NCBI RefSeq assembly: GCF_900188325.1
Contig: NZ_FZPD01000004.1
Location: 440,501 to 504,500, forward strand
Length of the DNA: 64,000 nt
Source: Ekhidna lutea
GTDB lineage: Bacteria > Bacteroidota > Bacteroidia > Cytophagales > Cyclobacteriaceae
Direction: 5' to 3'
Shown here: in pieces, positions 49,904 through 58,716 of the stretch
Numbering within the stretch: position 1 is the stretch's first letter
Layout: every line of letters starts with the position of its first letter
The notes under the pieces: generated by a model
What the model saw: only the letters and a program-made list of their open reading frames with translations
The model's database searches: none
What the model was told of the DNA's origin: nothing
Translations under genes and position numbers: made by a program

Positions 49904-52720
49904 CTATCGACTTAGATACAAGTTTCGTTCTGCATAGATTTCCATGAAATAATCATCCATCAGGTCGTCGATAAAGTAAATCGCCTCCCCTGTTGACTTC
50001 ATTTCGGGACCTAGCTCCTTGTTTACATTCGGGAATTTATGGAACGAGAAGACCGGCTCTTTAATTGCATATCCTTTTTTATAAGGTTTAAAATCAAAGT
50101 CAGTCACTTTCTTTTCTCGAAGCATAACTTTCGTCGCATAGTTTACATACGGTTCTCGGTATGCTTTGCAAATGAACGGTACCGTACGAGACGCTCTTGG
50201 GTTCGCTTCAATGATATACACTTTATCATCTTTTATTGCAAACTGAATGTTTATCAACCCAACCGTCTCCAACGCAATCGCAATTTTCTTGGTGTAATCT
50301 TCAATCTGACGAATGACCAAATCCCCAAGGTTATATGGTGGTAATACCGCATATGAATCACCCGAGTGTATTCCTGCAGGCTCTATATGCTGCATGATGC
50401 CAATGATGTAGACATTTTCTCCGTCGCAAATGGCATCTGCCTCTGCTTCAATGGCACCTTCCAAAAAGTGATCCAATAAGATTTCACCATCAGGTTTGTC
50501 CTTAAGAATTTCTACCACATGTTGCTCAAGCTCCGTTTCATTGATTACAATTTTCATGCTCTGCCCCCCTAGTACATAACTTGGTCGTACGAGTAATGGA
50601 AAGCCTAATTTTTTAGAAAGCTCAACAGCCTCCTCTGCATTTTCAATAGTCCCATAGAGTGGATACGGAATGTCATTTTCCTTAAGCAAGTCCGAAAACC
50701 TTCCTCTTGCCTCCGCCAAATCAAGCGCTTCGAAGCTGGTACCTAAAATCTTGATTCCATATCGCTCCAGCTTTTCTGCTAGCTTCAAAGCTGTCTGGCC
50801 TCCTAGCTGCACGATTACTCCTTCAGGTTTTTCATGGAGTATAATGTCATATATGTGCTCCCAGAATACCGGCTCAAAATAAAGCTTATCTGCAACATCA
50901 AAATCGGTAGAAACGGTTTCCGGATTACAGTTGATCATGATGGTTTCATAGCCACATTCTTTCGCGGCAAGCACACCATGCACACAGGAGTAGTCAAATT
51001 CTATTCCCTGACCAATTCGATTGGGTCCAGACCCAAGGACAATGATCTTTTTCTTATCAGAAACAATCGACTCATTCTCCTCTTCAAAAGTTGAATAATA
51101 ATAAGGAGTCTGTGCCTCAAACTCTGCTGCACACGTGTCTACCAACTTGTACACTCGTTTAATGCCCAGATCATTTCGCTTTTTATATACTTCACTTTCC
51201 AGACAACCAAGCAAATGAGCTACTTGCCTATCGGCATATCCTTTTTGCTTGGCTTCCATTACCAGCGGCTTGGGAATATCTTCAACAGAGTATTTTCCTA
51301 TTTCCTTTTCCAGTGTGATCAGTTCTTCAATCTGATTTAAAAACCACGGATCAATTTTCGTGAGCTTGTGAATGGTTTTGAATGGTATACCGAGCTTAAA
51401 TGCATCGTAAATGTGGAATAACCGATTCCAGCTTGGATTCTCAAGGCTATGAAGAATGGCCTCCTGATCTTTTAGCTCTCGTCCATCAGCACCCAATCCG
51501 TTTCGCTTGATCTCTAACGATTGACAGGCCTTTTGGAGAGCTTCCTGGAAGTTTCTGCCGATTCCCATCGCCTCTCCTACGGACTTCATTTGAAGGCCTA
51601 GCTTACGGTCTGACCCTTTGAACTTGTCAAAGTTCCATCTTGGCACTTTTACAATGGTGTAATCAATTGCAGGCTCAAAGAATGCTGAAGTTGTCTTCGT
51701 GATTTGATTTTTAAGCTCATCCAGGTTGTAACCGATGGCTAGCTTAGCCGCAATCTTCGCTATTGGGTAACCTGTTGCTTTTGATGCTAAGGCTGACGAT
51801 CTGGAAACACGAGGATTGATCTCGATTCCGATTATGTCTTCAGAGTCAGGGTTAACAGAAAACTGAACATTGCACCCTCCGGCAAAATGCCCGATTCCAT
51901 TCATCATTCTCTTAGCCAGATCACGCATTTTCTGATATACGGTATCCGAAAGTGTCATCGCTGGCGCTACCGTAATGGAGTCGCCCGTGTGCACACCCAT
52001 TGGATCAAAGTTCTCAATCGAACAGATGATAATGATGTTGCCCTTGTTATCTCTTAATAACTCTAATTCATATTCTTTCCAACCCAAAATACTTTGCTCC
52101 ACAAGTACCTCATGAATTGGTGAAGCTTGTAGTCCTGCATTCAATGCATAATCAAACTCTTCAGCAGTGTTTACAAAACCTCCACCATAACCACCCAAGG
52201 TATAGGAAGGCCTGATTACCAAGGGGAAGCCTATCTCTTGTGCTATTTCTTTTCCTTTCAGAAATGATGTGGCAGTTTCACCCCTACAAACACCAACACC
52301 CAATTCGATCATCTTATGGCGAAATTTCTCCCGGTCTTCGGTGGTTTCAATTGCATCGATATTTACACCGATCATTTCCACATTATACTTTTCCCAAATA
52401 CCCGCTTTATCACAATCAATTGCCAAATTCAGAGCTGTCTGCCCTCCCATGGTCGGAAGAACAGCATCTATTTGCGGATGTGCTTCTAAAATCTCTCTTA
52501 TTGACTGCTTGGTCAATGGCTTCAAATACACATTATCGGCTGTGACCGGGTCTGTCATAATAGTAGCCGGATTTGAATTGATCAACGTTACCTCAATTCC
52601 TTCTTCCCTTAGGGATTTAGACGCTTGAGATCCAGAGTAATCAAATTCACAGGCCTGACCTATGATGATGGGACCGCTTCCGATAATTAAGACTGACTTG
52701 ATGTTTGGGTTTTTAGGCAT
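49904..52720 (-). CDS. carB: Carbamoyl-phosphate synthase large subunit, without allosteric domain
   Basis: A 938-residue CarB with two ATP-grasp halves: the first starts [20 protein letters not shown], the second [19 protein letters not shown] near residue 560. It makes carbamoyl phosphate from bicarbonate, ammonia (from CarA) and ATP for pyrimidine and arginine synthesis. The chain ends at [13 protein letters not shown], where the E. coli enzyme (about 1070 residues) continues into the MGS-like regulatory domain that binds UMP and ornithine. That domain is absent and no separate copy is seen nearby. carA is not adjacent. A well-formed promoter precedes the gene. Confidence 0.95.
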   Translation of the reverse strand: MPKNPNIKSVLIIGSGPIIIGQACEFDYSGSQASKSLREEGIEVTLINSNPATIMTDPVTADNVYLKPLTKQSIREILEAHPQIDAVLPTMGGQTALNLAIDCDKAGIWEKYNVEMIGVNIDAIETTEDREKFRHKMIELGVGVCRGETATSFLKGKEIAQEIGFPLVIRPSYTLGGYGGGFVNTAEEFDYALNAGLQASPIHEVLVEQSILGWKEYELELLRDNKGNIIIICSIENFDPMGVHTGDSITVAPAMTLSDTVYQKMRDLAKRMMNGIGHFAGGCNVQFSVNPDSEDIIGIEINPRVSRSSALASKATGYPIAKIAAKLAIGYNLDELKNQITKTTSAFFEPAIDYTIVKVPRWNFDKFKGSDRKLGLQMKSVGEAMGIGRNFQEALQKACQSLEIKRNGLGADGRELKDQEAILHSLENPSWNRLFHIYDAFKLGIPFKTIHKLTKIDPWFLNQIEELITLEKEIGKYSVEDIPKPLVMEAKQKGYADRQVAHLLGCLESEVYKKRNDLGIKRVYKLVDTCAAEFEAQTPYYYSTFEEENESIVSDKKKIIVLGSGPNRIGQGIEFDYSCVHGVLAAKECGYETIMINCNPETVSTDFDVADKLYFEPVFWEHIYDIILHEKPEGVIVQLGGQTALKLAEKLERYGIKILGTSFEALDLAEARGRFSDLLKENDIPYPLYGTIENAEEAVELSKKLGFPLLVRPSYVLGGQSMKIVINETELEQHVVEILKDKPDGEILLDHFLEGAIEAEADAICDGENVYIIGIMQHIEPAGIHSGDSYAVLPPYNLGDLVIRQIEDYTKKIAIALETVGLINIQFAIKDDKVYIIEANPRASRTVPFICKAYREPYVNYATKVMLREKKVTDFDFKPYKKGYAIKEPVFSFHKFPNVNKELGPEMKSTGEAIYFIDDLMDDYFMEIYAERNLYLSR

Positions 52721-52766
52721 GGATGAATGTATTTCCTGTGAGTTAATCAGGTTAAAACAAATTCCG

Positions 52767-52798
52767 GCAAAATTAAAGTATCAAAGATGGGTGGCAAA
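52767..52798 (-). promoter_or_regulatory. carB promoter
   Basis: A textbook Bacteroidota promoter on the minus strand: TTTG (52798-52795), 19-bp spacer, TAATTTTGC (52775-52767), about 47 bp before the ATG at 52720. Confidence 0.75.
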
Positions 52799-52881
52799 GG
52801 AATTTCTTAATTAGTAATCAGGTTAATTGGTAGGTAAGCCAGAAGGCTGAATATTTGCGAAACGAACATAACCCACAAGCA

Positions 52882-54087
52882 ATGAAGGAAGCATACATTA
52901 TAGACGGCATACGTACGCCGATTGGAAATTTTGGCGGAACACTGGGCGCTATACGCACGGATGATTTAGGAGCTCTGGTTCTAAAAGAATTAATGAACAG
53001 AAACTCAAATCTAGACCCTGCCACTATTGATGAGGTGATCATGGGGTGTGCCAATCAGGCGGGTGAAGACAATCGAAATGTTGCTCGTATGTCACTTTTG
53101 CTTGCGGGTTTGCCATTTTCAGTACCAGGCGAAACAGTGAATAGGTTATGCGCTTCCGGGATGTCTGCTATCATCCATGCCAACAGAGCCATAAAAACCG
53201 GAGATGGTGATTTGTTTATTTCAGGAGGCGTTGAAAATATGACAAGAGGGCCCTGGGTAATCTCCAAATCAGCTAAACCTTTTGGGACAGATGCCAAGAT
53301 GTATGATTCAAGCTTTGGGTGGAGATTCATAAATCCTAAAATGGAAGAGCTCTATGGCACTGACGGGATGGGTAATACTGCTGAAAACCTTGTTGAGATT
53401 CACAAAATCAGTCGGGAAGATCAGGATGCGTTTGCTTACCGCTCGCAAATGAAAGCGACCGAAGCACAGAAAAACGGAAGACTTGGAGAAGAAATTGTTG
53501 CAGTCGAAATTCCACGGCGAAAAGCTGACCCAATCATTTTTGATAAAGATGAATTCGTTAAGCCAGCAACCTCGATGGAAATCTTAGGGAAGCTAAGAGC
53601 TGCTTTCAAAAAAGATGGATCAGTTACGGCCGGAAATTCTTCCGGACTTAATGACGGGGCTGCAGCAGTATTGGTTGCTTCTGAAGATGGGGTTAAGAAT
53701 CATAATCTAAAGCCTCTTGCACGAATCGTATCTTCAGGTGTTGTTGGTGTAGAGCCAAGAATCATGGGGATAGGCCCTGTTGAAGCTTCCAAAAAAGCTT
53801 TAGCAAAGGCAGGACTTTCGCTTGATCAAATGGATATCATTGAATTGAATGAAGCCTTTGCTGCTCAGTCACTTGCTTGCACACGTTCTTTAGGTTTGGC
53901 TGATGATGATGAGCGAATCAATCCAAATGGTGGGGCAATTGCCATCGGTCACCCACTTGGAATGACAGGGGCACGAATTACTCATTCAGCAGCATTTCAG
54001 CTTCAAAAATCAGGAAAGAAATATGCGCTTTGCACCATGTGTATTGGAGTAGGCCAGGGGTATGCTGTAATTTTAGAAAGAGCATAA
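52882..54087 (+). CDS. Acetyl-CoA acyltransferase (3-oxoadipyl-CoA thiolase-like)
   Basis: A 401-residue thiolase. Catalytic residues are visible: Cys90 in VNRLCASGMSA, His in IGHPLGMTGAR and Cys in LCTMCIGVGQG. The start KEAYIIDGIRTPIGNFGG and the ENMTRGPWVISK loop match PcaF/PaaJ (3-oxoadipyl-CoA or 3-oxo-5,6-dehydrosuberyl-CoA thiolase), the last step of phenylacetate or aromatic degradation. PaaY and PaaZ homologues lie within 5 kb, supporting this, but a general beta-oxidation thiolase is not ruled out. A TTG at 52855 would add nine residues; the ATG at 52882 fits the family start. Confidence 0.85.
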   Translation: MKEAYIIDGIRTPIGNFGGTLGAIRTDDLGALVLKELMNRNSNLDPATIDEVIMGCANQAGEDNRNVARMSLLLAGLPFSVPGETVNRLCASGMSAIIHANRAIKTGDGDLFISGGVENMTRGPWVISKSAKPFGTDAKMYDSSFGWRFINPKMEELYGTDGMGNTAENLVEIHKISREDQDAFAYRSQMKATEAQKNGRLGEEIVAVEIPRRKADPIIFDKDEFVKPATSMEILGKLRAAFKKDGSVTAGNSSGLNDGAAAVLVASEDGVKNHNLKPLARIVSSGVVGVEPRIMGIGPVEASKKALAKAGLSLDQMDIIELNEAFAAQSLACTRSLGLADDDERINPNGGAIAIGHPLGMTGARITHSAAFQLQKSGKKYALCTMCIGVGQGYAVILERA

Positions 54088-54594
54088 TTAAAACTGGAGC
54101 TTAAGATATAAAAACATAGCACCTCCGTAGGGTCTATATACCGAAACTTCCATTCCTAAATTGACAACCCAGGCATAAATGCCGCAATTAAATGCGGCAC
54201 CTATGGTTCCAAATGAAGGTGGGTCTGTGTCATCTATATCGTAGATTCGGTAGTATCCGAACCTTCCACCGATATAAGAAGCAAATGGTCGCTCTTTACT
54301 TCTTACTTGAAACGAGGGTGAAAATGAATTCACCTTATGCGGTTCATTTGAGTCTCCTAACTGGAAGTTTTTATGATTGAATTCAAAGCCAATGGAAATG
54401 TTGTTTGCAAATGTATACTGAGGTTCGATAGAATATGCACCTCCAAAACGCCCATCAGAAATAACACCTCCTACACCTCCTTCCAAATGAAATGCCTGTC
54501 GTGGGTGTGGCTGAAACCCACGTACATTTAATTGACCATATAATGAACAACTTAAAAAAAGAGAAAATAATAGCGTGAACGTGATGTTTTTCAT
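54088..54594 (-). CDS. Outer-membrane beta-barrel-like protein (168 aa)
   Basis: A 168-residue exported protein: signal peptide (LLFSLFLSCSLYGQ) and alternating hydrophobic/polar strands with Gly and aromatic residues, ending in YGGAMFLYLKLQF, a typical barrel closing strand with terminal Phe. About eight strands are suggested. No family is recognised. Its end abuts the end of the convergent thiolase gene. A similar protein is encoded 114 bp upstream. Confidence 0.6.
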   Translation of the reverse strand: MKNITFTLLFSLFLSCSLYGQLNVRGFQPHPRQAFHLEGGVGGVISDGRFGGAYSIEPQYTFANNISIGFEFNHKNFQLGDSNEPHKVNSFSPSFQVRSKERPFASYIGGRFGYYRIYDIDDTDPPSFGTIGAAFNCGIYAWVVNLGMEVSVYRPYGGAMFLYLKLQF

Positions 54595-54652
54595 AGTGGT
54601 GACTTTTGAGGTAAGTCTTTTTGAAACTTATTCACCCTCAATAATCTCCACT

Positions 54653-54685
54653 AAAAAAGCCTTTATAGAGATCTACAAAGGCTTT
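54653..54685 (-). terminator. Terminator between two barrel genes
   Basis: AAAGCCTTT and AAAGGCTTT form a 9-bp stem with a 12-base loop; on the minus strand a T-run follows. It lies 24 bp beyond the stop at 54709. Confidence 0.7.
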
Positions 54686-54708
54686 ACGATTAAATATTTC
54701 ATTCGCTC

Positions 54709-55242
54709 TTAATCAATAATCTTGACCCCCAAAATGAATTGTAGAAATGTAATATCACCAGCTGAGTGATAAGCTACACCCAAGTTGGTTCTTCCTATAT
54801 TAACTCCAAAACTGGGGGCAATCCCAAATTCAGAAATATTCTCCTCGCTTCGCTCACTACCTCCTAGTGCTGATTCTGAAAATGTTGCCACTTTCGCAAA
54901 GTACATACCAGTTCCAAATCCTAGATAAGGGCTCACCCTGCTATCAAGAAAAGAATAGGTTCCTTTTGCTAAAACGGGAACAACAACTGTAGCATCTACT
55001 TTACCCGAAGTAGATCCTATATCACTGCCGGCAAAGCCATTGGCCCCTATCTGCAACCCAAGGTTCAGGTTATCATTGAGTGCATACCCGGGCTCGAGGT
55101 ACGCCCCCGCTCCTATCTCATAAACATCTGAAAAACCTGATGTAGGGGAGTTAAAGCTAAAACCGAGCTCCAGATTAAACTGCGCAGATAATTGCGACAC
55201 AAAAAAAATGATTGAACAAAAACTTAGTAGTATTCTTTTCAT
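54709..55242 (-). CDS. Outer-membrane beta-barrel protein (177 aa)
   Basis: A 177-residue exported protein with a signal peptide ending SQLSAQ, then repeated barrel strands (FNLELGFSFNSP, YEIGAGAYLEPGYAL, LNLGLQIGANGF, VSPYLGFGTGMYF), consistent with an eight-stranded outer-membrane beta-barrel. Function unknown; short barrels of this kind are frequent in Bacteroidota. It has its own terminator (54653-54685) and diverges from the paaY gene. Confidence 0.65.
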   Translation of the reverse strand: MKRILLSFCSIIFFVSQLSAQFNLELGFSFNSPTSGFSDVYEIGAGAYLEPGYALNDNLNLGLQIGANGFAGSDIGSTSGKVDATVVVPVLAKGTYSFLDSRVSPYLGFGTGMYFAKVATFSESALGGSERSEENISEFGIAPSFGVNIGRTNLGVAYHSAGDITFLQFILGVKIID

Positions 55243-55284
55243 AATCGATGTTGGTTATTGACTTTTGTATATGCTTTCCAAAAT

Positions 55285-55311
55285 GGAACAAAGAACTTAC
55301 TTATTTGTTCC
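55285..55311. promoter_or_regulatory. Inverted repeat upstream of paaY
   Basis: GGAACAAA (55285-55292) and TTTGTTCC (55304-55311) are exact reverse complements with an 11-bp spacer, 21 bp before the paaY ATG and in the divergent region with the barrel gene. A repressor site is possible; no local regulator gene is present. Confidence 0.4.
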
Positions 55312-55332
55312 GAAAAGTAATAATTCAAAATC

Positions 55333-55926
55333 ATGATTTACGAATTCAATTCCCTAAAACCGGTCATTCATCCAACTGCTTTTATACATCCCTTAGCAGC
55401 CGTAACCGGCGATGTGATCATAGGGAAGGATGTTTATGTGGGGCCAGGTGCAGCTATACGAGGTGACTGGGGCCGAATTGTGATCGAAGACGGCTGCAAT
55501 GTGCAGGAAAACTGCACCATCCACATGTTTCCGGGAATCACCATCACATTAAAAGAAAGTGCCCATATTGGTCATGGGGCGATTGTGCATGGAGCGAACA
55601 TTGGTAAAAATGTACTTGTGGGAATGAATGCAGTAATTATGGACAATTCCGAGATTGGTGATGAATCTATCGTCGGAGCTTTATCCTTCATAAAAGCTGA
55701 TTCAGTTTTTGAGAAAAGGAGCCTGATTGTGGGCAACCCGGCTAAGAAAATAAAAGAGGTCAGTGATGAGATGATTGCCTGGAAAACGGAAGGAACCAAA
55801 CTTTATCAACAATTACCCCAAGAGTGTTTTGAAACATTAAAAGAATGCGAACCTTTGCGGTCTGTCGAACCTAATAGGCCAATCGCATCTGCAGCCTACA
55901 AAACCTGGAACGAATCCAAAAAATAA
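55333..55926 (+). CDS. paaY: PaaY-like hexapeptide-repeat protein (gamma-carbonic-anhydrase fold)
   Basis: A 197-residue left-handed beta-helix protein with hexapeptide repeats from residue 20 to 135 (AVTGDVIIGKDVYVGPGAAI, IGDESIVGALSFI). The zinc-type histidines of gamma-class carbonic anhydrases are visible in NCTIHMFPG and AHIGHGAIVHGAN. PaaY proteins are thioesterases that accompany phenylacetate degradation; the C-terminal KLYQQLPQECFETLKECEPL is a PaaY-like ending. It is followed by a deoxynucleoside kinase gene after 18 bp. Confidence 0.85.
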   Translation: MIYEFNSLKPVIHPTAFIHPLAAVTGDVIIGKDVYVGPGAAIRGDWGRIVIEDGCNVQENCTIHMFPGITITLKESAHIGHGAIVHGANIGKNVLVGMNAVIMDNSEIGDESIVGALSFIKADSVFEKRSLIVGNPAKKIKEVSDEMIAWKTEGTKLYQQLPQECFETLKECEPLRSVEPNRPIASAAYKTWNESKK

Positions 55927-55944
55927 CCGACCAATTCTGTTCGA

Positions 55945-56577
55945 ATGACTGATAAAAACATGCACATCGCCGTTTCGGGAAACATCGGCGCAGGAAAGAC
56001 TACACTCACAGAAATGCTGGCCAAACACTATGGATGGCAGGCTGAATTTGAATCGGTAGAAGACAATCCGTACCTCGAAGATTTTTATGGCGATATGCAC
56101 AAATGGGCATTCCACCTGCAAGTCTATTTCTTGAATAGTCGGTTCGAGCAGATCAACAAACTGCGAGGCGGGGATAAAACAATCATTCAGGATCGCACGA
56201 TTTATGAGGATGCTTACATTTTTGCAGAAAGTCTGTATAAGCAAGGATTTTTCAAGGAGCGAGATTATAATAACTACCGTGCACTTTTCGATTCCATGAT
56301 CGAGTTTGTGAAACCACCCGATTTGCTCATTTACCTTAAATCTGACATAAGCAAGCTGGTAAAAAATATTGAGACACGCGGCAGGGATTATGAAAATCTG
56401 ATTCGGATTGAGTACCTGAAAGGACTAAATGAACACTATGAAAACTGGATCGCTAATTATGATGCAGGCAAACTGCTGATTATCAATGTCACTGACCTTG
56501 ATTTTGTGAAAAACCCGGAAGATTTTTCGGATATCGTTTTCAAAATAGATACCGAACTACACGGACTATTTAGTTAA
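55945..56577 (+). CDS. Deoxynucleoside kinase
   Basis: A 210-residue enzyme of the deoxynucleoside kinase family that phosphorylates deoxynucleosides (dA, dG or dC class) for nucleotide salvage. The P-loop is SGNIGAGKTTL near 10-20; the DRS-type motif is QDRTIYEDAYIFAE near 72-85, and TRGRDYE is the LID-like segment. It is close to paaY (18 bp) on the same strand, so likely shares its transcript, without obvious functional link. The length is normal. Confidence 0.9.
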   Translation: MTDKNMHIAVSGNIGAGKTTLTEMLAKHYGWQAEFESVEDNPYLEDFYGDMHKWAFHLQVYFLNSRFEQINKLRGGDKTIIQDRTIYEDAYIFAESLYKQGFFKERDYNNYRALFDSMIEFVKPPDLLIYLKSDISKLVKNIETRGRDYENLIRIEYLKGLNEHYENWIANYDAGKLLIINVTDLDFVKNPEDFSDIVFKIDTELHGLFS

Positions 56578-56586
56578 ATACCTTTA

Positions 56587-58518
56587 TTACAATTTTATAT
56601 GGTCGTCTTGCGCACTCACGCTCATGCGCAAACGATCTCTTTTCCTCGTTATAGGTTCCATTATTTGATCATAGCGTGGATCTGCTCTCACTTCTTCCAG
56701 AATGACATCTGCCTTCATTAGTTCGTGGGTCCAAAGACTACCCGAATCTGCCATTTTCTGAACCCATCCTAAGGCTTCATCTTTATCTTCCCTTAATGCT
56801 GCTATTTGCGCATACGGTATCAGCACATCACCATCTTCATGATCCAGTCCCCATTTAGTTGAAAACACCTCATAAAAACGATCTAAAACTCGATTCATGG
56901 AATCTAATTTATTCTCTTTTTTCAGGGCATAAGCCAGTGCCATTGTCCCTCGATAATTGTCCAGGTAACTATATTTTGGATGATCAACCAATTTATTAAG
57001 GACCATCTTGACTTTCCCTAATGGTAATTTGGCATTTAAAGAAAATTCACATGCCATATCAAGTGCCTTGAGACTTCCTTCTGTCAACAATTGATCTATA
57101 TACTTTTCCGTTTGATCGTACTGATTTGTCACTAGCGAAATATGAGCCAGCCGGTCAATGTTAATGAGGTCATTAGGTGATAATTCTATTGTCGAATTAA
57201 AGTAGGTATTTGCCATGTCATACATACCTAATAGTTCATAACAGGTCCCAAGATTATAATTGAACACTTGCAAGCGCAATGGGTTTAGCTCTTTCACTTT
57301 TTTAAACAAAGGAATGGCCTGATCAATTTTTCCCTGATTTCTGAGCAACAGTCCTAAAGTATTAATGGATTTGGAATCATTGGGATTTAGTCGAATGGCT
57401 TTTTCGCTTAGATCAATCGCTTTTTTATAATCTCCTTTAATCAGGTAGTTATACGATAAAACACTTAAAGCTTCCGGTGATTCGGGATCATCATTCACCA
57501 GTCGTTCTGCAGCCAATAGCAATGAATCATATAGGGTGTATGATCTCAGGCCATACTGTGAAATCGACTTTGAATAGGCGCCTAAAAGGTACACCCTGGC
57601 GCTCGTGAAACCCGGATCTATTGCCAATGCTTGTTTGAATAGTTTGATTGCTAATTCATTTTCTTCCGGCTTTTCCTGCTGAAAGCGACTTAGTCCTCTC
57701 AAATAAAGATTGTATGCCTCGAGACTTTCTGTTGGCTTCCTGCTCAATTGCTTTTCCTCTTCTTTCGTGAGCTGTGCTCTCAGGTATTTTGCGACCTCAG
57801 TGGCTACTTCGTTTTGAATGGCAAAGACATCTTCCATTCGCTTGTCAAAGTTCTCCGCCCAGGTCTGCTCCTCCGGATTTACCTGAACGAGCTGGCAGGA
57901 GATACGCAGGTTCTCTCCAGCTTTTCGGATACTACCCGTAAGTAAATAGCCCACGCCCAGTTCCTTTCCAATCTCTTCTACAGATTTTCCTTTTGTGTCA
58001 TAGTCCTTAAGTGTAAACCTTGAAAGCACTCGCAAATCGCCAATTTTGGAAATATGTGTCAGGATATCTTCCGTGACACCTGATGCAAAGTAGGCATCTT
58101 CATCTCCACTCATGTTTTCAAATGGCAGAACCGCTATAGACTTATCCGGGTCAGGAATGTCTGAAATACCGGTAAAGTTGAAAATACGATCTGAGATGAG
58201 TAGCAAAACCACTACTACCAACCCCCCGATGATCATTCCGTTTAATCGCTTTCCCGTTTGTTTATGAACCGAAACTTCAGGCGCCACCTCTTTGGTTTTC
58301 TTAAAACCCGTTGGTGTCCACTCATAGAGGTAAGCGAAAATGACCCATACAGGGAATCCAATAGCCAGGGCAATGAAAAAATAGCGCATTACACCTGTGC
58401 CAATATTAAACATGGGGAACACAATCGAAATCACCTGCAAGATTAGCCATGCTACTACCAGATAGGTGATGGCCGCCTTAATGACATTCCGGCGATTGAG
58501 TTCTTTGAAAAGTTTCAT
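56587..58518 (-). CDS. FlgO-like domain and TPR membrane protein
   Basis: About 643 residues. Order: cytoplasmic start KLFKELNRRNVIKAAITYL, two membrane helices (about 20-60), a cytoplasmic linker, a third helix near 95-115, then a FlgO/TolB-N-like domain (SIAVLPFENMSGDEDAYFAS; ILTHISKIGDLRVLSR; TGSIRKAGENLRISCQLVQV), then tetratricopeptide repeats to the C-terminus. This layout occurs in proteins annotated as adenylate-cyclase-like or transcription-associated TPR proteins, here without cyclase. A reading from 58584 adds 22 residues but lies before a promoter-like TATATTTC (58552-58545), so 58518 is chosen. Confidence 0.8.
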   Translation of the reverse strand: MKLFKELNRRNVIKAAITYLVVAWLILQVISIVFPMFNIGTGVMRYFFIALAIGFPVWVIFAYLYEWTPTGFKKTKEVAPEVSVHKQTGKRLNGMIIGGLVVVVLLLISDRIFNFTGISDIPDPDKSIAVLPFENMSGDEDAYFASGVTEDILTHISKIGDLRVLSRFTLKDYDTKGKSVEEIGKELGVGYLLTGSIRKAGENLRISCQLVQVNPEEQTWAENFDKRMEDVFAIQNEVATEVAKYLRAQLTKEEEKQLSRKPTESLEAYNLYLRGLSRFQQEKPEENELAIKLFKQALAIDPGFTSARVYLLGAYSKSISQYGLRSYTLYDSLLLAAERLVNDDPESPEALSVLSYNYLIKGDYKKAIDLSEKAIRLNPNDSKSINTLGLLLRNQGKIDQAIPLFKKVKELNPLRLQVFNYNLGTCYELLGMYDMANTYFNSTIELSPNDLINIDRLAHISLVTNQYDQTEKYIDQLLTEGSLKALDMACEFSLNAKLPLGKVKMVLNKLVDHPKYSYLDNYRGTMALAYALKKENKLDSMNRVLDRFYEVFSTKWGLDHEDGDVLIPYAQIAALREDKDEALGWVQKMADSGSLWTHELMKADVILEEVRADPRYDQIMEPITRKRDRLRMSVSAQDDHIKL

Positions 58519-58680
58519 ACCAGGTGAAGTGGTGATTGGTATTGGAAATATACTGAGAAATGAGCAATGAAGCCATTTTAACATTTGCTTATGTGAAGGG
58601 CCGCAAGGCGAAATTCAGAACAAGTAGTGCGTATATTTTGAATATTAAAGAAAAGTTTCAGGCGAATAACTGTTAGTTGA

Positions 58681-58689
58681 TAGATTTGC
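58681..58689 (+). promoter_or_regulatory. paaZ promoter -7 box
   Basis: TAGATTTGC is an exact TAnnTTTGC box, with TTTC 21 bp upstream as -33, and lies 27 bp before the ATG at 58717. Confidence 0.6.
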
Positions 58690-58716
58690 CTAAGGCGTAA
58701 AAGAGAAAAACAGATC

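Noticed and set aside
53055-53330. Minus-strand ORF opposite the thiolase gene
   Set aside because: Antisense shadow of a strongly conserved thiolase coding sequence.
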